A DNA stretch of 64,000 nucleotides, taken from NCBI GenBank assembly GCA_958510875.1, contig CAUEHT010000004.1, positions 1-64,000 of the forward strand, written 5' to 3'. Made by a program: the position numbers and the translations under genes. How positions within the stretch are numbered: the first letter of the stretch is position 1; every line of letters begins with the position of its first letter. Origin of the DNA: Endomychus coccineus (lineage: Eukaryota > Arthropoda > Insecta > Coleoptera > Endomychidae). Shown one piece after another: positions 38,341-47,784 of this stretch. Below the pieces are notes generated by a model. That model did not search any database. It had not been told where the DNA came from and saw nothing but the letters and a program-made list of their open reading frames with translations.

Positions 38341-38907
38341 CTATAATGGGAACGGAAAACTACTCATTATTTTTACAAAACAAATATAATGAAAAAAAAC
38401 AATTATCTAACTGCAAAATAATTGGACACCCTGTACGTTTCTAAGAGGACAATTTTTTCACTTGGTAGGCGCAAAGAATATAGAAAATTCACATTGAGTA
38501 ATTTGATTTGTCAAAAAATAAACTGCGAATGAGTTAAAAGAAAAAGATTAAAAAAAAATTTTTATCAATAAACTACGAGTTTAAAATTCCACAAATGAAT
38601 ACAATTAACTCAACTGGTTTCACAAATTACTCTGGATCATCAGGAGAAACAAAATATTGATGAATTGATGATGATGATGCAAGGTAATTTGTGAAACCGG
38701 TTGAGTTAATATATTGTATTTATTTGTAGAATTTTAAACTCGTAGTTCATTTATTAATTATGGAAAGATTCCACGTAGTAAGGATAGAAACAATTAATTT
38801 GTTGAAAAATAATATGTTACCTATATCTTGAATACATGAATACTTATACTTTTAGATAAAACATACTTCAAAAACAAAGCCAATAGCAATATGTAACACA
38901 AACTTAC
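38341..38907 (-). other. Predicted intron of the hAT transposase
   Basis: 567 bp with a GTAAGT donor and a TTATAG acceptor. Removal restores the zinc-finger spacing, which is the best evidence for it. Confidence 0.7.
38560..38765. repeat. Palindromic MITE-like insertion within the hAT intron
   Basis: AACTACGAGTTTAAAATTC...GGTTTCACAAATTA (38571-38630) is mirrored at 38691-38752. The arms are about 60 bp with a few mismatches and surround a GATGATGATG-rich loop. Confidence 0.7.
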
Positions 38908-39227
38908 AGTTTTTGAACACACTGTACAGAAAAGGTGGTCTCCATCCGAAGTAAGTTCTTGGTGACACTTTATCCACATAGTATTAAATGTCGTTTTGGA
39001 CATTTCAACTCAAAAACTTGTTCTTTCCTTCAATCAGGATATAATATACAATAGGTTCACTAATAGTAACGCTTTCGTTGGAAGATACTGCTAAATTGAA
39101 GGTTTACCTAATATTTACTGAGGTAGGCCGCTCCCGCTGCGAATCCCCCGGTTACAGTTAGTTTATGGTAATTGGCATTTCCCATTCTAAGAATAAAGTA
39201 ATAAAATTATCATTATAGTAAGACCCT

Positions 39228-40561
39228 TGTAACCAACTTCCGCCCAAATGAGTAATTTCGGTGGAAGATTAGTTGTCCCCTAAGGTTACGGTACGGTCAT
39301 GTACCTTAGCAGACCTGCCTGGGTTTCTTACAAGTAAGAAGGTCAGAGTTCTCCTAGTTTAGTTTTGTGGTTGGTATTTGAGAAATGCTCTTCCTACAGA
39401 AGAATAATGTCTTTGCCTTGAATAAAATGTAGCTACCTTTGTAGCTATTTATTAACAGAAATAAATCATCAACTATTTACAATATTATATACAATTATCA
39501 ACAAACAAAAATATCTATACGGAGTTTTCACTGGAAATGACAACATTTATAAGACAGTGATATTCGGTCATTCCTATATGATATACGCTATTCGATTATT
39601 ATATCTAAATGATTTCGCGAAAGTTTTTTTATCACGCTCACTAACAGCTGGTATCTCGATTAGGTCAATATACCCTAACACGACGTAAGAAATGAGAATA
39701 TCAGATTGTCCACGTCTTCAGGAGTTTGACACGGAAATCTGTTTACTTGAGAGGTGACCAGGTACCAGTGTACTACTGCGTCTCTCCTTATGACAATTTA
39801 TTACACCTCGGTTTATATTTTGGTTTAATAGAAATACGGGATGAGTGTTCGGAAGAACACATTACTATTAACTTTTTCACGGAGAATCACTAACTTGAAA
39901 TTGAACTCAACCTCTTTACGGAAATTCTTAATTGTTAACTAAACTGGTATTCATCATTACATTCATATGAAACGAATGTCAACACTGAATCGTCTCGTAG
40001 AATTTGATTGAAAATTAAAACAAAAATTTATTCTTTACGGAAAATATTATTAAATTATGAACGGAACAGCGCTTCTCAATATATTCAGGAAAAACAATCG
40101 TCAACACTTGACTGTTTTCTAGAATTATCGGAAATAAACTCAGATTCAAATAGTGGCGGAAAATAATGAATAATTATAAACACTACGGCGCTTCCCAATA
40201 TATTCAGGAAAACAATCGTCAACACTTTATTGTTTTCTAGAATTATTGAAATATAAATTCAGCAATTGAATCTTCACGGAAAAAATGGAAAAACTCCACT
40301 TTTGATATATCGGGTTTTACTGCTTCAGCTACGGCGGTCTCCTAGCAAGTGATCTTTGTATTGGATACCGGGCTCCTTTTATACTCTGAAGTTGACACGT
40401 CATGTCATTGAGAATGTCGCCAGAACGCGAACTCGCTTATCAGTAGCTACACTCTGACGTCGAGTTTTTATACACATAGTGTACCAAAGTTTGATTCCTT
40501 TATTTCGGTAGAGGTGACTTACTTGTGCAATAATATCAATTAGTAACGACGCTTCGTTACA
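39228..40561 (-). repeat. 3' LTR of the Osvaldo-like element
   Basis: Starts TGTAACGAAGCGTCG on the minus strand at 40561 and ends ...GGTTACA at 39228 (1334 bp). The TATA box TATAAAAG is at 40383-40376. It has three units of the ~118-bp internal repeat and lacks about 45 bp next to the leader region that are present in the 5' LTR. Confidence 0.85.
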
Positions 40562-40573
40562 CACCTCCCTTTC
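40562..40573 (-). promoter_or_regulatory. Polypurine tract
   Basis: GAAAGGGAGGTG on the minus strand directly precedes the 3' LTR; plus-strand DNA priming would start here. Confidence 0.75.
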
Positions 40574-40594
40574 TTCGGAAAAATTTTAATTTTA

Positions 40595-41053
40595 TTAAAA
40601 TTTTCCATTCAAATACTCCTGGTAAGTTGGCGTCTCCGTGCTGCCCCAAGGCAGCTTAACGCGAACTACTACTTTACCAGAAGGATCCCTAACCCGATAA
40701 TAGCGGAATTTCTTTCGGCGCGGACGTTTACAAATATTCTTGAGGCTAGTCTTAATACTACTTATCCTAATTATGCCACTAATGGTGTCTCTGTCACTCT
40801 GGGGCACTGGATTATAAACACTGGGGATAGAAGTCTCTGCCTTCGGGGAGGGGTTGATGTTGAAGAGAAGACGGCCGGGGGTTGGAGGCGTCTCGCTGGG
40901 CAACGGAGAATAATACAATTGGAGAAGAGGGCTCGTGTCCGGTGTATGTCCGAATAGCTCCACATACTTCCGACCCAGCTGAAGAGCGTCCTCGGCATCG
41001 TCTCCGGGAGTACGGGGAACCTTAGGGGTACGAATCTGCGGGCTGGACGTCAT
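40595..41053 (-). CDS. Third ORF of the Osvaldo-like element, 152 aa, unknown function
   Basis: An intact ORF lies between the pol stop (41075) and the polypurine tract, starting MTSSPQIRTPKVPRTPG. The N-terminal half is rich in Pro, Thr and Ser (LPSETPPTPGRLLF). The C-terminal half is basic (KRPRRKKFRYYRVRD near residue 112) and ends in a short possible beta segment, SGKVVVRVKLPWG. I see no signal peptide, membrane helix or furin-like site, so it does not look like an envelope protein. A nucleic-acid or nuclear role is possible from the basic patch but unproven. A polypyrimidine tract and CAG end 2 nt before the ATG, and a strong donor lies in the leader, so it was probably made from a spliced RNA. 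It is intact although gag and pol are broken, which may be chance or slower decay. Confidence 0.7.
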   Translation of the reverse strand: MTSSPQIRTPKVPRTPGDDAEDALQLGRKYVELFGHTPDTSPLLQLYYSPLPSETPPTPGRLLFNINPSPKAETSIPSVYNPVPQSDRDTISGIIRISSIKTSLKNICKRPRRKKFRYYRVRDPSGKVVVRVKLPWGSTETPTYQEYLNGKF

Positions 41054-41055
41054 AC

Positions 41056-41075
41056 CTGAGAGAATAAAAAAAAAT
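41056..41075 (-). promoter_or_regulatory. Predicted splice acceptor of the third ORF
   Basis: On the minus strand a T-rich tract of about 16 nt ends in CTCTCAG, followed by GT and the ATG at 41053. It overlaps the end of pol. Confidence 0.6.
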
Positions 41076-43265
41076 CAGTTCTTAGTTATTGTCTTCAAAT
41101 CCTTGACATGGACTCGAAGAGGTGGACGCCCCCTTCCAAGGAGGACTACTACCGGAGACAGGATCTTCTTCACATGGTATGGGCCTGCGAACTTGAAAGC
41201 CAGTTTTGCCGCGAATTCTTGCACCACTGACGACAGCGGATGTTCCCTCTTCATGACCTCATCTCCTACTAGCGGTATCCAATCCCTACGTCTCAAATTA
41301 TAGTGATGGCTCTGGACATTATAGGCCCTATTCAAGTTAATTTTCACAAAACTCATCACGTCTTGTAAGCCAGTCAAATACTCTCCATATACGGCGGGTT
41401 CGAAATTTTCTTCGCAAGCGTCGGGTTGTCCTTGAGCTTCTCGAAACAGCGTGCGTGGTTATTCCAGCTCTCTCCCGTAATTTAAGAAGGCCGGGGTGAA
41501 ACCAGTGGAGTCATGACGGGCGGTATTGAGAGCAAACATCCCATTTGAGCGACCATAGTTTTGATAACTTTATTAACCCTCTCTACGGGATTCGCTTGCG
41601 GTGTATACAGAGGGGTCAGTTTGTGCCGTATGCCAATTTCCGTTAGAAAACTTTTGGATTGGTTGGCTTTAAACTGAGAGCCATTATCACTGATCAGAAC
41701 TCGAGGACATTCAAATCGCATCAATATTCTTTCCTGGAAAATTCGAAGAACCGTTGCGGTATTGGCTTCCCGAATGGCTTGACATTCTACCCATTTCGTC
41801 ATTTTGTCCTGAAACACTAGTACATATTTATTAGCCTCCGATGAGCGTGGTAAGGGTCCCACCAAGTCACGACTTTCCAGGGCTGTGACACTTGACTTTG
41901 CTGCATTAGTCCTGCCGGTTGTAGTTGCGAGGCTTTATGTTTCAAACATTGGAGACAATTACGAACATATTGCGAGATTTCTCTAAACATCCCTGGCCAG
42001 AAATATTTTCGGGCCACTCGGGCAATTGTTTTCGTAATGCCCATATGTCCCGCGGTGTTTTCGTCATGACATTCATTTAAAATTCTAGGACGCTCTTGTT
42101 TGGAATTGCATAATTTCTACGGTTCGGATTGAGTTCCTTCGGTATAATCATTTGACTCTTGAAAATATCGGTACAAACGATTATTCTCTATACGGTAGTC
42201 TGACCATTGTTCGGGTTTTTCCGAAACTTCTTTCATTTTCTTGTTCAACCAAGGGTCGACACATTCCTCCTGAACAACGGCAATTTTTGATTGCTCTTCT
42301 TCTGCTTCTAGGGGTGCTCTAGATAAGGTATCGGCCAATCGGTTGAGCACACCTTCTCGATATACTATATCGAAATCGTATTGTTGGAGTTCGATCACCC
42401 ACCGAGCCAATCTCTGGGAAGCGTTTTTTAAATTGCGTAACCATTTTAGCGCCCGGTGATCGGAGATAACGGTGAACCGATAACCCTCTGAATACATTCT
42501 CATCTTTCGTATTCCGAAAAGGATGGCCAGACACTCCCTCTCGGTGACAGAATAGTTTTTCTCTGATGGACTCAAAGTTCTGCTGGCGAAAGCGATTATC
42601 TGCTCCTGACCACTCATTTTCTGAGTAAGAGCCACTCCCAAACCATAATCGGAGGCGTCAGTCTGAAGGATAAATGGTTGCGAGAAGTCAGGGCAGGTTA
42701 GCACTTGAGCCTGTGTAAGTTCCTCTTTAATTTTCAGGAAAGCTTCCTCCTGTTCACCTAACCAAACAAACTCCATTTTCTTCTTCAACAGGCTGGTCAG
42801 TGGAGCCACAATCTTAGAAAAAGAGGGTATAAATCTTCTATACCAAGAGGCTACACCTAAAAACCTCCGCAGTCCTCTTATATGTTCAGGGGGTTTCATC
42901 TGCAAGATGGCCTCTATTTTATCGAGGTCAGTCTTTATGCCTTCTTGGCCTACCAGATGCCCCAGATATTTCAATTCTGGTTTGCAGAAATGGCAGTTGT
43001 CGGGGTTAATCTGCAAATTAGACAGTCTTAATCTAGCAAAGACCTTTCTCAAATGGGTCAGATGTTCCTCGAAGGTCTTGCTCACGACGATTATGTCATC
43101 GATATAGGGGTAGGCGTTAGGCTCCATATCGGGTCCAATAACTTTATCTAAAAGTCTTTGGAATGTCGCTGGTGCTGAATGTGAGCCGAAGAGCATTATG
43201 AATCCTTGATAGTTCTTCGGTTTTCGACAATACTTGTCCACGCCGGCATAAAGTTTGTAGAGCAA
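41075..43265 (-). pseudogene. pol of the Osvaldo-like element (partial RT, RNase H, integrase)
   Basis: The first frame (43265-42117) begins in mid-RT with FGSHSAPATFQRLLDKV, then the catalytic YIDD box (about 43107) and the thumb. RNase H follows with QTDASDYGLGVALTQ (about 42660), the TERECLAI block and ADTLSRAP. After a frameshift the integrase zinc finger shows HMGITKTI...CLQCLKHKA (42044-41930). The core follows with VFQDKMTKWVE and ISDNGSQF (41860-41680), and last the chromatin-facing C-terminal part FAGPYHVKKILSPVV (41377-41075). Protease and the RT finger and palm half with the first catalytic Asp are deleted, so the polyprotein is inactive. Confidence 0.85.
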
Positions 43266-43276
43266 TCACCTAGTCC

Positions 43277-43740
43277 TTAGAGGACTTGCGGGCCCTGAAC
43301 CCTCTTTATAATGGAATCCAGGATGTCTCGGCGATAGTTTGTCGGTAGAAAATATAGTTCAAAATCGGCAATGAAGTCATCCCACGTGACCCATTGTCGG
43401 TTATTATTCCGGTACCACAATAAAGCTTGCCCTTTCAGCACTTCCGGTAATACATGAAGACAGTCTGTATCCTCAATTCCGTACGATTCTTTCAATTCGG
43501 AAAATCGTTCCAGGAATTCTGAACTCTCCTTCTTTCCTTCAAAATGCAACCCCATTTTCGCACCATGAGCTTAGATCGATCCCTGTTGTCCACCAATCGC
43601 TTTCTCATGTCGTCTACTGTTCCCATCACGCTGAGTTCAACTTTGAAAAGTTCTACTTCCAGTTCCCCCTTCCTTTTTGTGTAGATCCAAGATACTCTAC
43701 TATCCCTTACGGATCTAGAACCACCTTCTTCCACGCTCAT
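43277..43740 (-). pseudogene. gag of the Osvaldo-like element, frameshifted and truncated
   Basis: A start at 43740 (MSVEEGGSRSV) gives a SAP-like helical N-terminus (GTVDDMRKRLVDNRD). Near 43555 the frame changes. The second piece has EFLERFSELKESYGI...VLKGQALLWYRNN...WDDFIADFELYFLP, the classical Ty3/gypsy gag (capsid) core. The zinc-knuckle region is missing because of the deletion that fuses gag to mid-RT. Confidence 0.8.
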
Positions 43741-43835
43741 TTTACAAGGCAGAGACACAAAAATAAAATTTCCAGATTTTTTTTTTTCAAGTTTTCTTCG
43801 GTTTTTTTTTTCTTTCAAAGTTTCCTTTTAGGGCA

Positions 43836-43841
43836 ACTTAC
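43836..43841 (-). promoter_or_regulatory. Predicted splice donor in the leader
   Basis: GTAAGT follows GGACC directly after the primer-binding site on the minus strand. With the acceptor at 41056 it would remove about 2.8 kb containing gag and pol, a retrovirus-like subgenomic mRNA. Confidence 0.6.
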
Positions 43842-43842
43842 G

Positions 43843-43860
43843 GTCCCTGCTCGGGCGCCA
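43843..43860 (-). promoter_or_regulatory. Primer-binding site, tRNA-Lys type
   Basis: TGGCGCCCGAGCAGGGAC on the minus strand, 3 nt from the 5' LTR end. It matches the tRNA-Lys3-type site as I recall it, with one difference. Confidence 0.75.
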
Positions 43861-43863
43861 TTT

Positions 43864-45366
43864 TGTAACCAACTTCCGCCCAATGACTAATTTTGGTGGA
43901 AGATTAGTTGTCCCCTAAGGTTACGGTACGGTCATGTACATTAGCAGACCTGCCTGGGTTTCTTACAAGTATGAAGGTCAGAGTTCTTCTAGTTTAGTTT
44001 TGTGGTTGATATTTGAGAAATGCTCTTCCTACAGAAGAATAATGTCTTTGCCTTGAATAAAATGACTACAAACCTTTGTAGCTATTTATTAACAGGAATA
44101 AATCATTAACTATTTACAATATCATATACAATTATCAACAAACAAAAATATCTATACGGAGTTTTCACTGGAAATGACAACATTTATAAGACAGTGATAT
44201 TCGGTCATCCCTATATGATATACGCTATTCGATTATTACATCTAAATCATCCCGCGGAAGTTTTTTCATCACGCTCACTAACAGCTGGTATCTCAATTAG
44301 GTCAATATACCCTAACACGACGTAAGAAATGAGAATATCAGATTGTCCACGTCTTCAGAAGTTTGTCACGGAAATCTGTTTACTTGAGAGGTGACCAGGC
44401 ACCAGTGTACTACTGTGTCTCTCCTTATGACAATTTATTACGCCTCGGTTTATATTTTGGTTTAATAGAAATACGGAATCAGTGTTCGGAAGAACAAATT
44501 ACTATTAAATTTCTCACGGGGAATCTCTATCTTGAAATGGAACTCAATCTCTTTACGGAAATTCTCAATTGTTAACTAAACTGGTATTCATCATTACATT
44601 CAAATGGAACGATTGTCAACACTGAATCATCTCGTAGAATTTGATTGAAAATTAAAACAAAAATTTATTCTTTACGGAAAATATTATTAAATTATGAACC
44701 GAACAGCGCTTCTCAATATATTCAGGAAAAACAATCGTCAACACTTGACTGTTTTCTAGAATTATCGAAAATAAACTCGGATCCAAATATTGGCGGAAAA
44801 TAATGAATAATTATGAACAGTACGGCGCTTCCCAATATATTCAGGAAAACAATCGTCAACACTTTATTGTTGTTTAGAATTATTGAAATATAAATTCTTT
44901 CAATTCAATTGAATCTTTACGGGAAATATTATTAAATTATGAACGGATCAGCGCTTCTCAATATATTCAGGAAAAACAATCATCAACACTTTATTGTTTC
45001 CTAGAATTATTGAAATATAAATTCAGCAACTGAATCTTTACGGAAACGTAAAATTCGAGAATATACTTACTCTCCATTTATCGGACTAAATGGAAAAACT
45101 CTACTTTTGATATATCGGGTTTTACTGCTTCAGCTACGGCGGTTTCCTAGCAAGTGATTTTCAGATGGGAGACCGGGCTCCTTTTATACTCTGAAGTTGA
45201 CACGTCATGTCATTGAGAATGTCGCCGGAACGCGGACTCGCTTATCAGTAGCTACACTCTGCTGTCGTGTTTTTATACACATAGTGTACCAAAGTTTGAT
45301 TCCTTTATTTCGGTAGAGGTGACTTACTTGTGCAATAATATTAATTAGTAACGACGCTTCGTTACA
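43864..45366 (-). repeat. 5' LTR of the Osvaldo-like element
   Basis: 1503 bp, starting TGTAACGAAG at 45366 on the minus strand, with the TATA box TATAAAAG at 45188-45181. It has four units of the internal repeat (GTCAACAC words near 44608, 44738, 44856 and 44980 on the plus strand). Many substitutions separate it from the 3' LTR, so the insertion is old. Confidence 0.85.
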
Positions 45367-46519
45367 CACTTTCAATAAAGTAGGTACGTACTCTTTCAAG
45401 TTCTTCCAATTTTGGGGTAGCAGGTAGTTCCAAACCCGAACAGATTTAATAAACTTCACAATAAAAACTTTCTGTTCAATAGGATTTCGAAATAATTTGC
45501 AATAAATGCAAAGAATGCTCAAATATTTAAAAAAATGCATTTTTTGGAGGAAAAGTATAAAAGATGCAAAAAAAGCAAAAAAATGCAAGTTGCATATTTT
45601 CCGTGCATTAGTTATTAGTTTTTATGGAACCATTGAAGAAAGGGCCACCTCACGCGTAAAGCTCAAAAAGTGTTTCTAATTCAGAATACCGTTGGCAGGC
45701 CTCGCTCATCCATTATGAAAACGACCTATAGGGATCTGACTAGGCGGAAGAACAGTCCGTGATGGCTCCTCTCAACTCCACGTGAAATTATCCTGACTCA
45801 GTAAGAAAGTATCACTGGCCTCGTGCTGTGCTTACGTTTGCTAAGCATACTTCTTTGCTGGCCCAGAAGTTGGTGTTCCGGAAAGTGGAAATTGAATAAC
45901 GAGAACATCGCTGTCCTGTCCGACTACTCGTATGTTCTATCAAGATATAATAATTCATGAAACCTCATTTCAAAATAAATTGAATTATTGAGAAGACCCA
46001 AAATCAAAAATCACTCGGATTATTACTCCGGTGATACGTTGCAAGATTGAGCATTATTCCGGGCTTATGAAGGGACGGTTGTAGCCCTATCAACACCGTT
46101 GTAGGCACACGCACACAGTGCATCATTATGTCGAACACTCTTTGCACATATATCTGGTGTTAGCCACTGATTATTCCGCCGAACAACTTTCTGCGTCAAC
46201 GAGTTCCCTGTAGTGATTCTTATTGTAATGGAATAATATAATGCCACCACCAATCACGAACCACTGGGACCTTGCAATCTTTTTATTATAATGACATTAA
46301 TAATCTAGATGTGTTTAATGGAGTTAAAAATACAATGGTTGGGGGGAACACGAAGCATTTCGTTGGCCATATATTGCAGCTAACATACCTGTCACGTATT
46401 CTGGTTGTGTCTTATTCATCCTTACCAAGATCTACAGCAGTGGCGGTTTTATATTGTCAGAATACCAAATGTAGATAAATTATTCCTAGTTGAACATTCT
46501 TGTATATCACATCTCTTGT
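45367..46519. other. Non-coding; start resembles a hAT subterminal region
   Basis: 45480-45610 carries several AAATGCA and TGCATTT words like those at 36680-36755, so the Osvaldo-like element may have inserted into the 5' end of the hAT element. From 45620 to 46519 nothing was recognised. Confidence 0.4.
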
Positions 46520-46792
46520 TCATTCAGTATCCACAACGATGGTGAAGGGTTCTTCTAAGTTCACTGAAAGTTGAAATTCAAACCAATTGAGGAAGTTGTT
46601 TTGATACATGCAGCCATGATCATCGTCATTCTCTGTTTTTGAAGAAAATACTAGTGTACTAGGAATAAAACCTCCTGTACGTCTATCATGAACACCTGTC
46701 ATATACACTGCGCCCCAGCTTTCATTGTTTTCAGTTTTTAGTTTTTCAGTACCATTTCTGAAGTTATATGTTTCGTCGTATTTACACCTCAA
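46520..46792 (-). pseudogene. DDE superfamily (IS630-like) transposase fragment
   Basis: The text has KYDETYNFRN at the start (first catalytic Asp-Glu region), GGFIPSTLVFSSKTENDDDH in the middle and FTIVVDTE at the end (second Asp). This spacing matches insect DDE endonuclease-type transposases. No head or tail is recognisable beside it and stops follow, so it is a relic. Confidence 0.55.
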
Positions 46793-47784
46793 TTTTTCAA
46801 TTTTGTATACTTATTTTGAAAAACTGGCATGTTTGATCTAACAGAGTTTATTCAAATGCTTCAAATTAATGATCATCATTCTACCATAAACTTTCATCTC
46901 TCGTGACAAAACTTCGAAGCGGAATAGATCAAAGCAAATCGGGTCACTTCATTCTTCAGAATTATTTCAATGATCATCAATCCTCAATCAAATATTGTAA
47001 CATGGTACAGCAATCTATATCCATATTTATATTGTGTTTAATATGCATATCAAAAGTAAAAGTGATTTGGACAGGAAGTGTATTGGTTGGAAGGAGGTTA
47101 TAGCCCCACAGTATAGTCCCGAATTATAGACATCCTGATCGCATTTTCCTCTTCACTGTCAACTTTGAACTGGTAGGAATGGAGGTATGTATGATCGAGT
47201 GCATCACCTAATAAATACATGATTTCCCAATATTGTTCACAAGATATGATATTTCCCTCATTATGTTGATGGTTCCATCTTCAACAAGAAGATTATACTC
47301 CTTGCAAATGATAATCAGAACTTCATGACCACGCCTGTTCACTGATGCGAGTCATATTCATCAGTTTTCAGCTGTTGGTTTTTTCCATCCCAGATATATA
47401 ATTTTAAGTGATCAGTGATCTTTCAATACTTGGGACACAATGACCAGACAGTCCTTGTAGAGGTCATTCTTCAGATAACACTCATCATTATTTTTATCTC
47501 AATGAAATGCCGAATTTTTCTTAGAGAATTACATGGAACTTGATTATTGTTCACATTTGGATTAATTTAGGATACCAAAATTTGCAAGCATTGCAAATTA
47601 ACGATTTTGAATCTTACCGATCAATAAAATTGTGAAATGTGAAGGTCAATTCAGGATTGATTCTAAGAACAATAATAGCTTGATAACCTATGGTACCTAA
47701 CTCGTCACATGACTTTCGTTATCTGCTCCACTGATAACTTTAAATCTATTGAATTGGATATTACCATCAGTTTTTTTCTTCCAG
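46793..47784. other. No gene recognised; ends in a likely splice acceptor
   Basis: The last bases, TTTTTTTCTTCCAG (47771-47784), form a good acceptor for the exon that follows. No upstream first exon could be chosen with confidence. Confidence 0.4.

Larger units (their letters stand above)
36974..39003 (-). pseudogene. hAT transposase with one intron, inactivated
   Basis: Exon 1 (39003-38908) starts MSKTTFNTMWIKCHQ and includes CTVC. A consensus donor GTAAGT follows at 38907, and the acceptor TTATAG lies at 38341. Joining them in phase 0 places HVKSAKH after CTVC, completing a C-X2-C-X14-H-X5-H BED-type zinc finger. Exon 2 then reads DETTDW (first catalytic Asp region, about 37985). After a frameshift near 37880 it reads FQSDAAPY (second Asp) and TCLAHGINR, and later the dimerisation block YAPITSVDVERSFS (37110-37070) with the catalytic Glu. 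In-frame stops near 37533 and 37376 and the frameshift make it non-functional, but it is well enough preserved to be a fairly young insertion. Confidence 0.85.
39228..45366 (-). mobile_element. Osvaldo-like Ty3/gypsy LTR retrotransposon, internally deleted
   Basis: Two long LTRs flank gag, a pol lacking protease and the first half of RT, and a third ORF. The right flank CACT (45367-45370) and left flank CCCT (39224-39227) differ by one base, consistent with an old 4-bp target duplication. LTRs over 1.3 kb, a tRNA-Lys-type primer-binding site and a third ORF after pol recall the Osvaldo lineage. The lineage call is from memory and not from a tree. Confidence 0.85.

Noticed and set aside
40595..41053. 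Envelope gene in the Osvaldo-like element
   Set aside because: The ORF is short and lacks a signal peptide, membrane segment or glycoprotein features.
47749..47784. N-terminal residues of the Gln-rich ORF upstream of 47785
   Set aside because: The frame begins at a TTG, not an ATG, and 47771-47784 is a polypyrimidine tract plus CAG, so this is intron.
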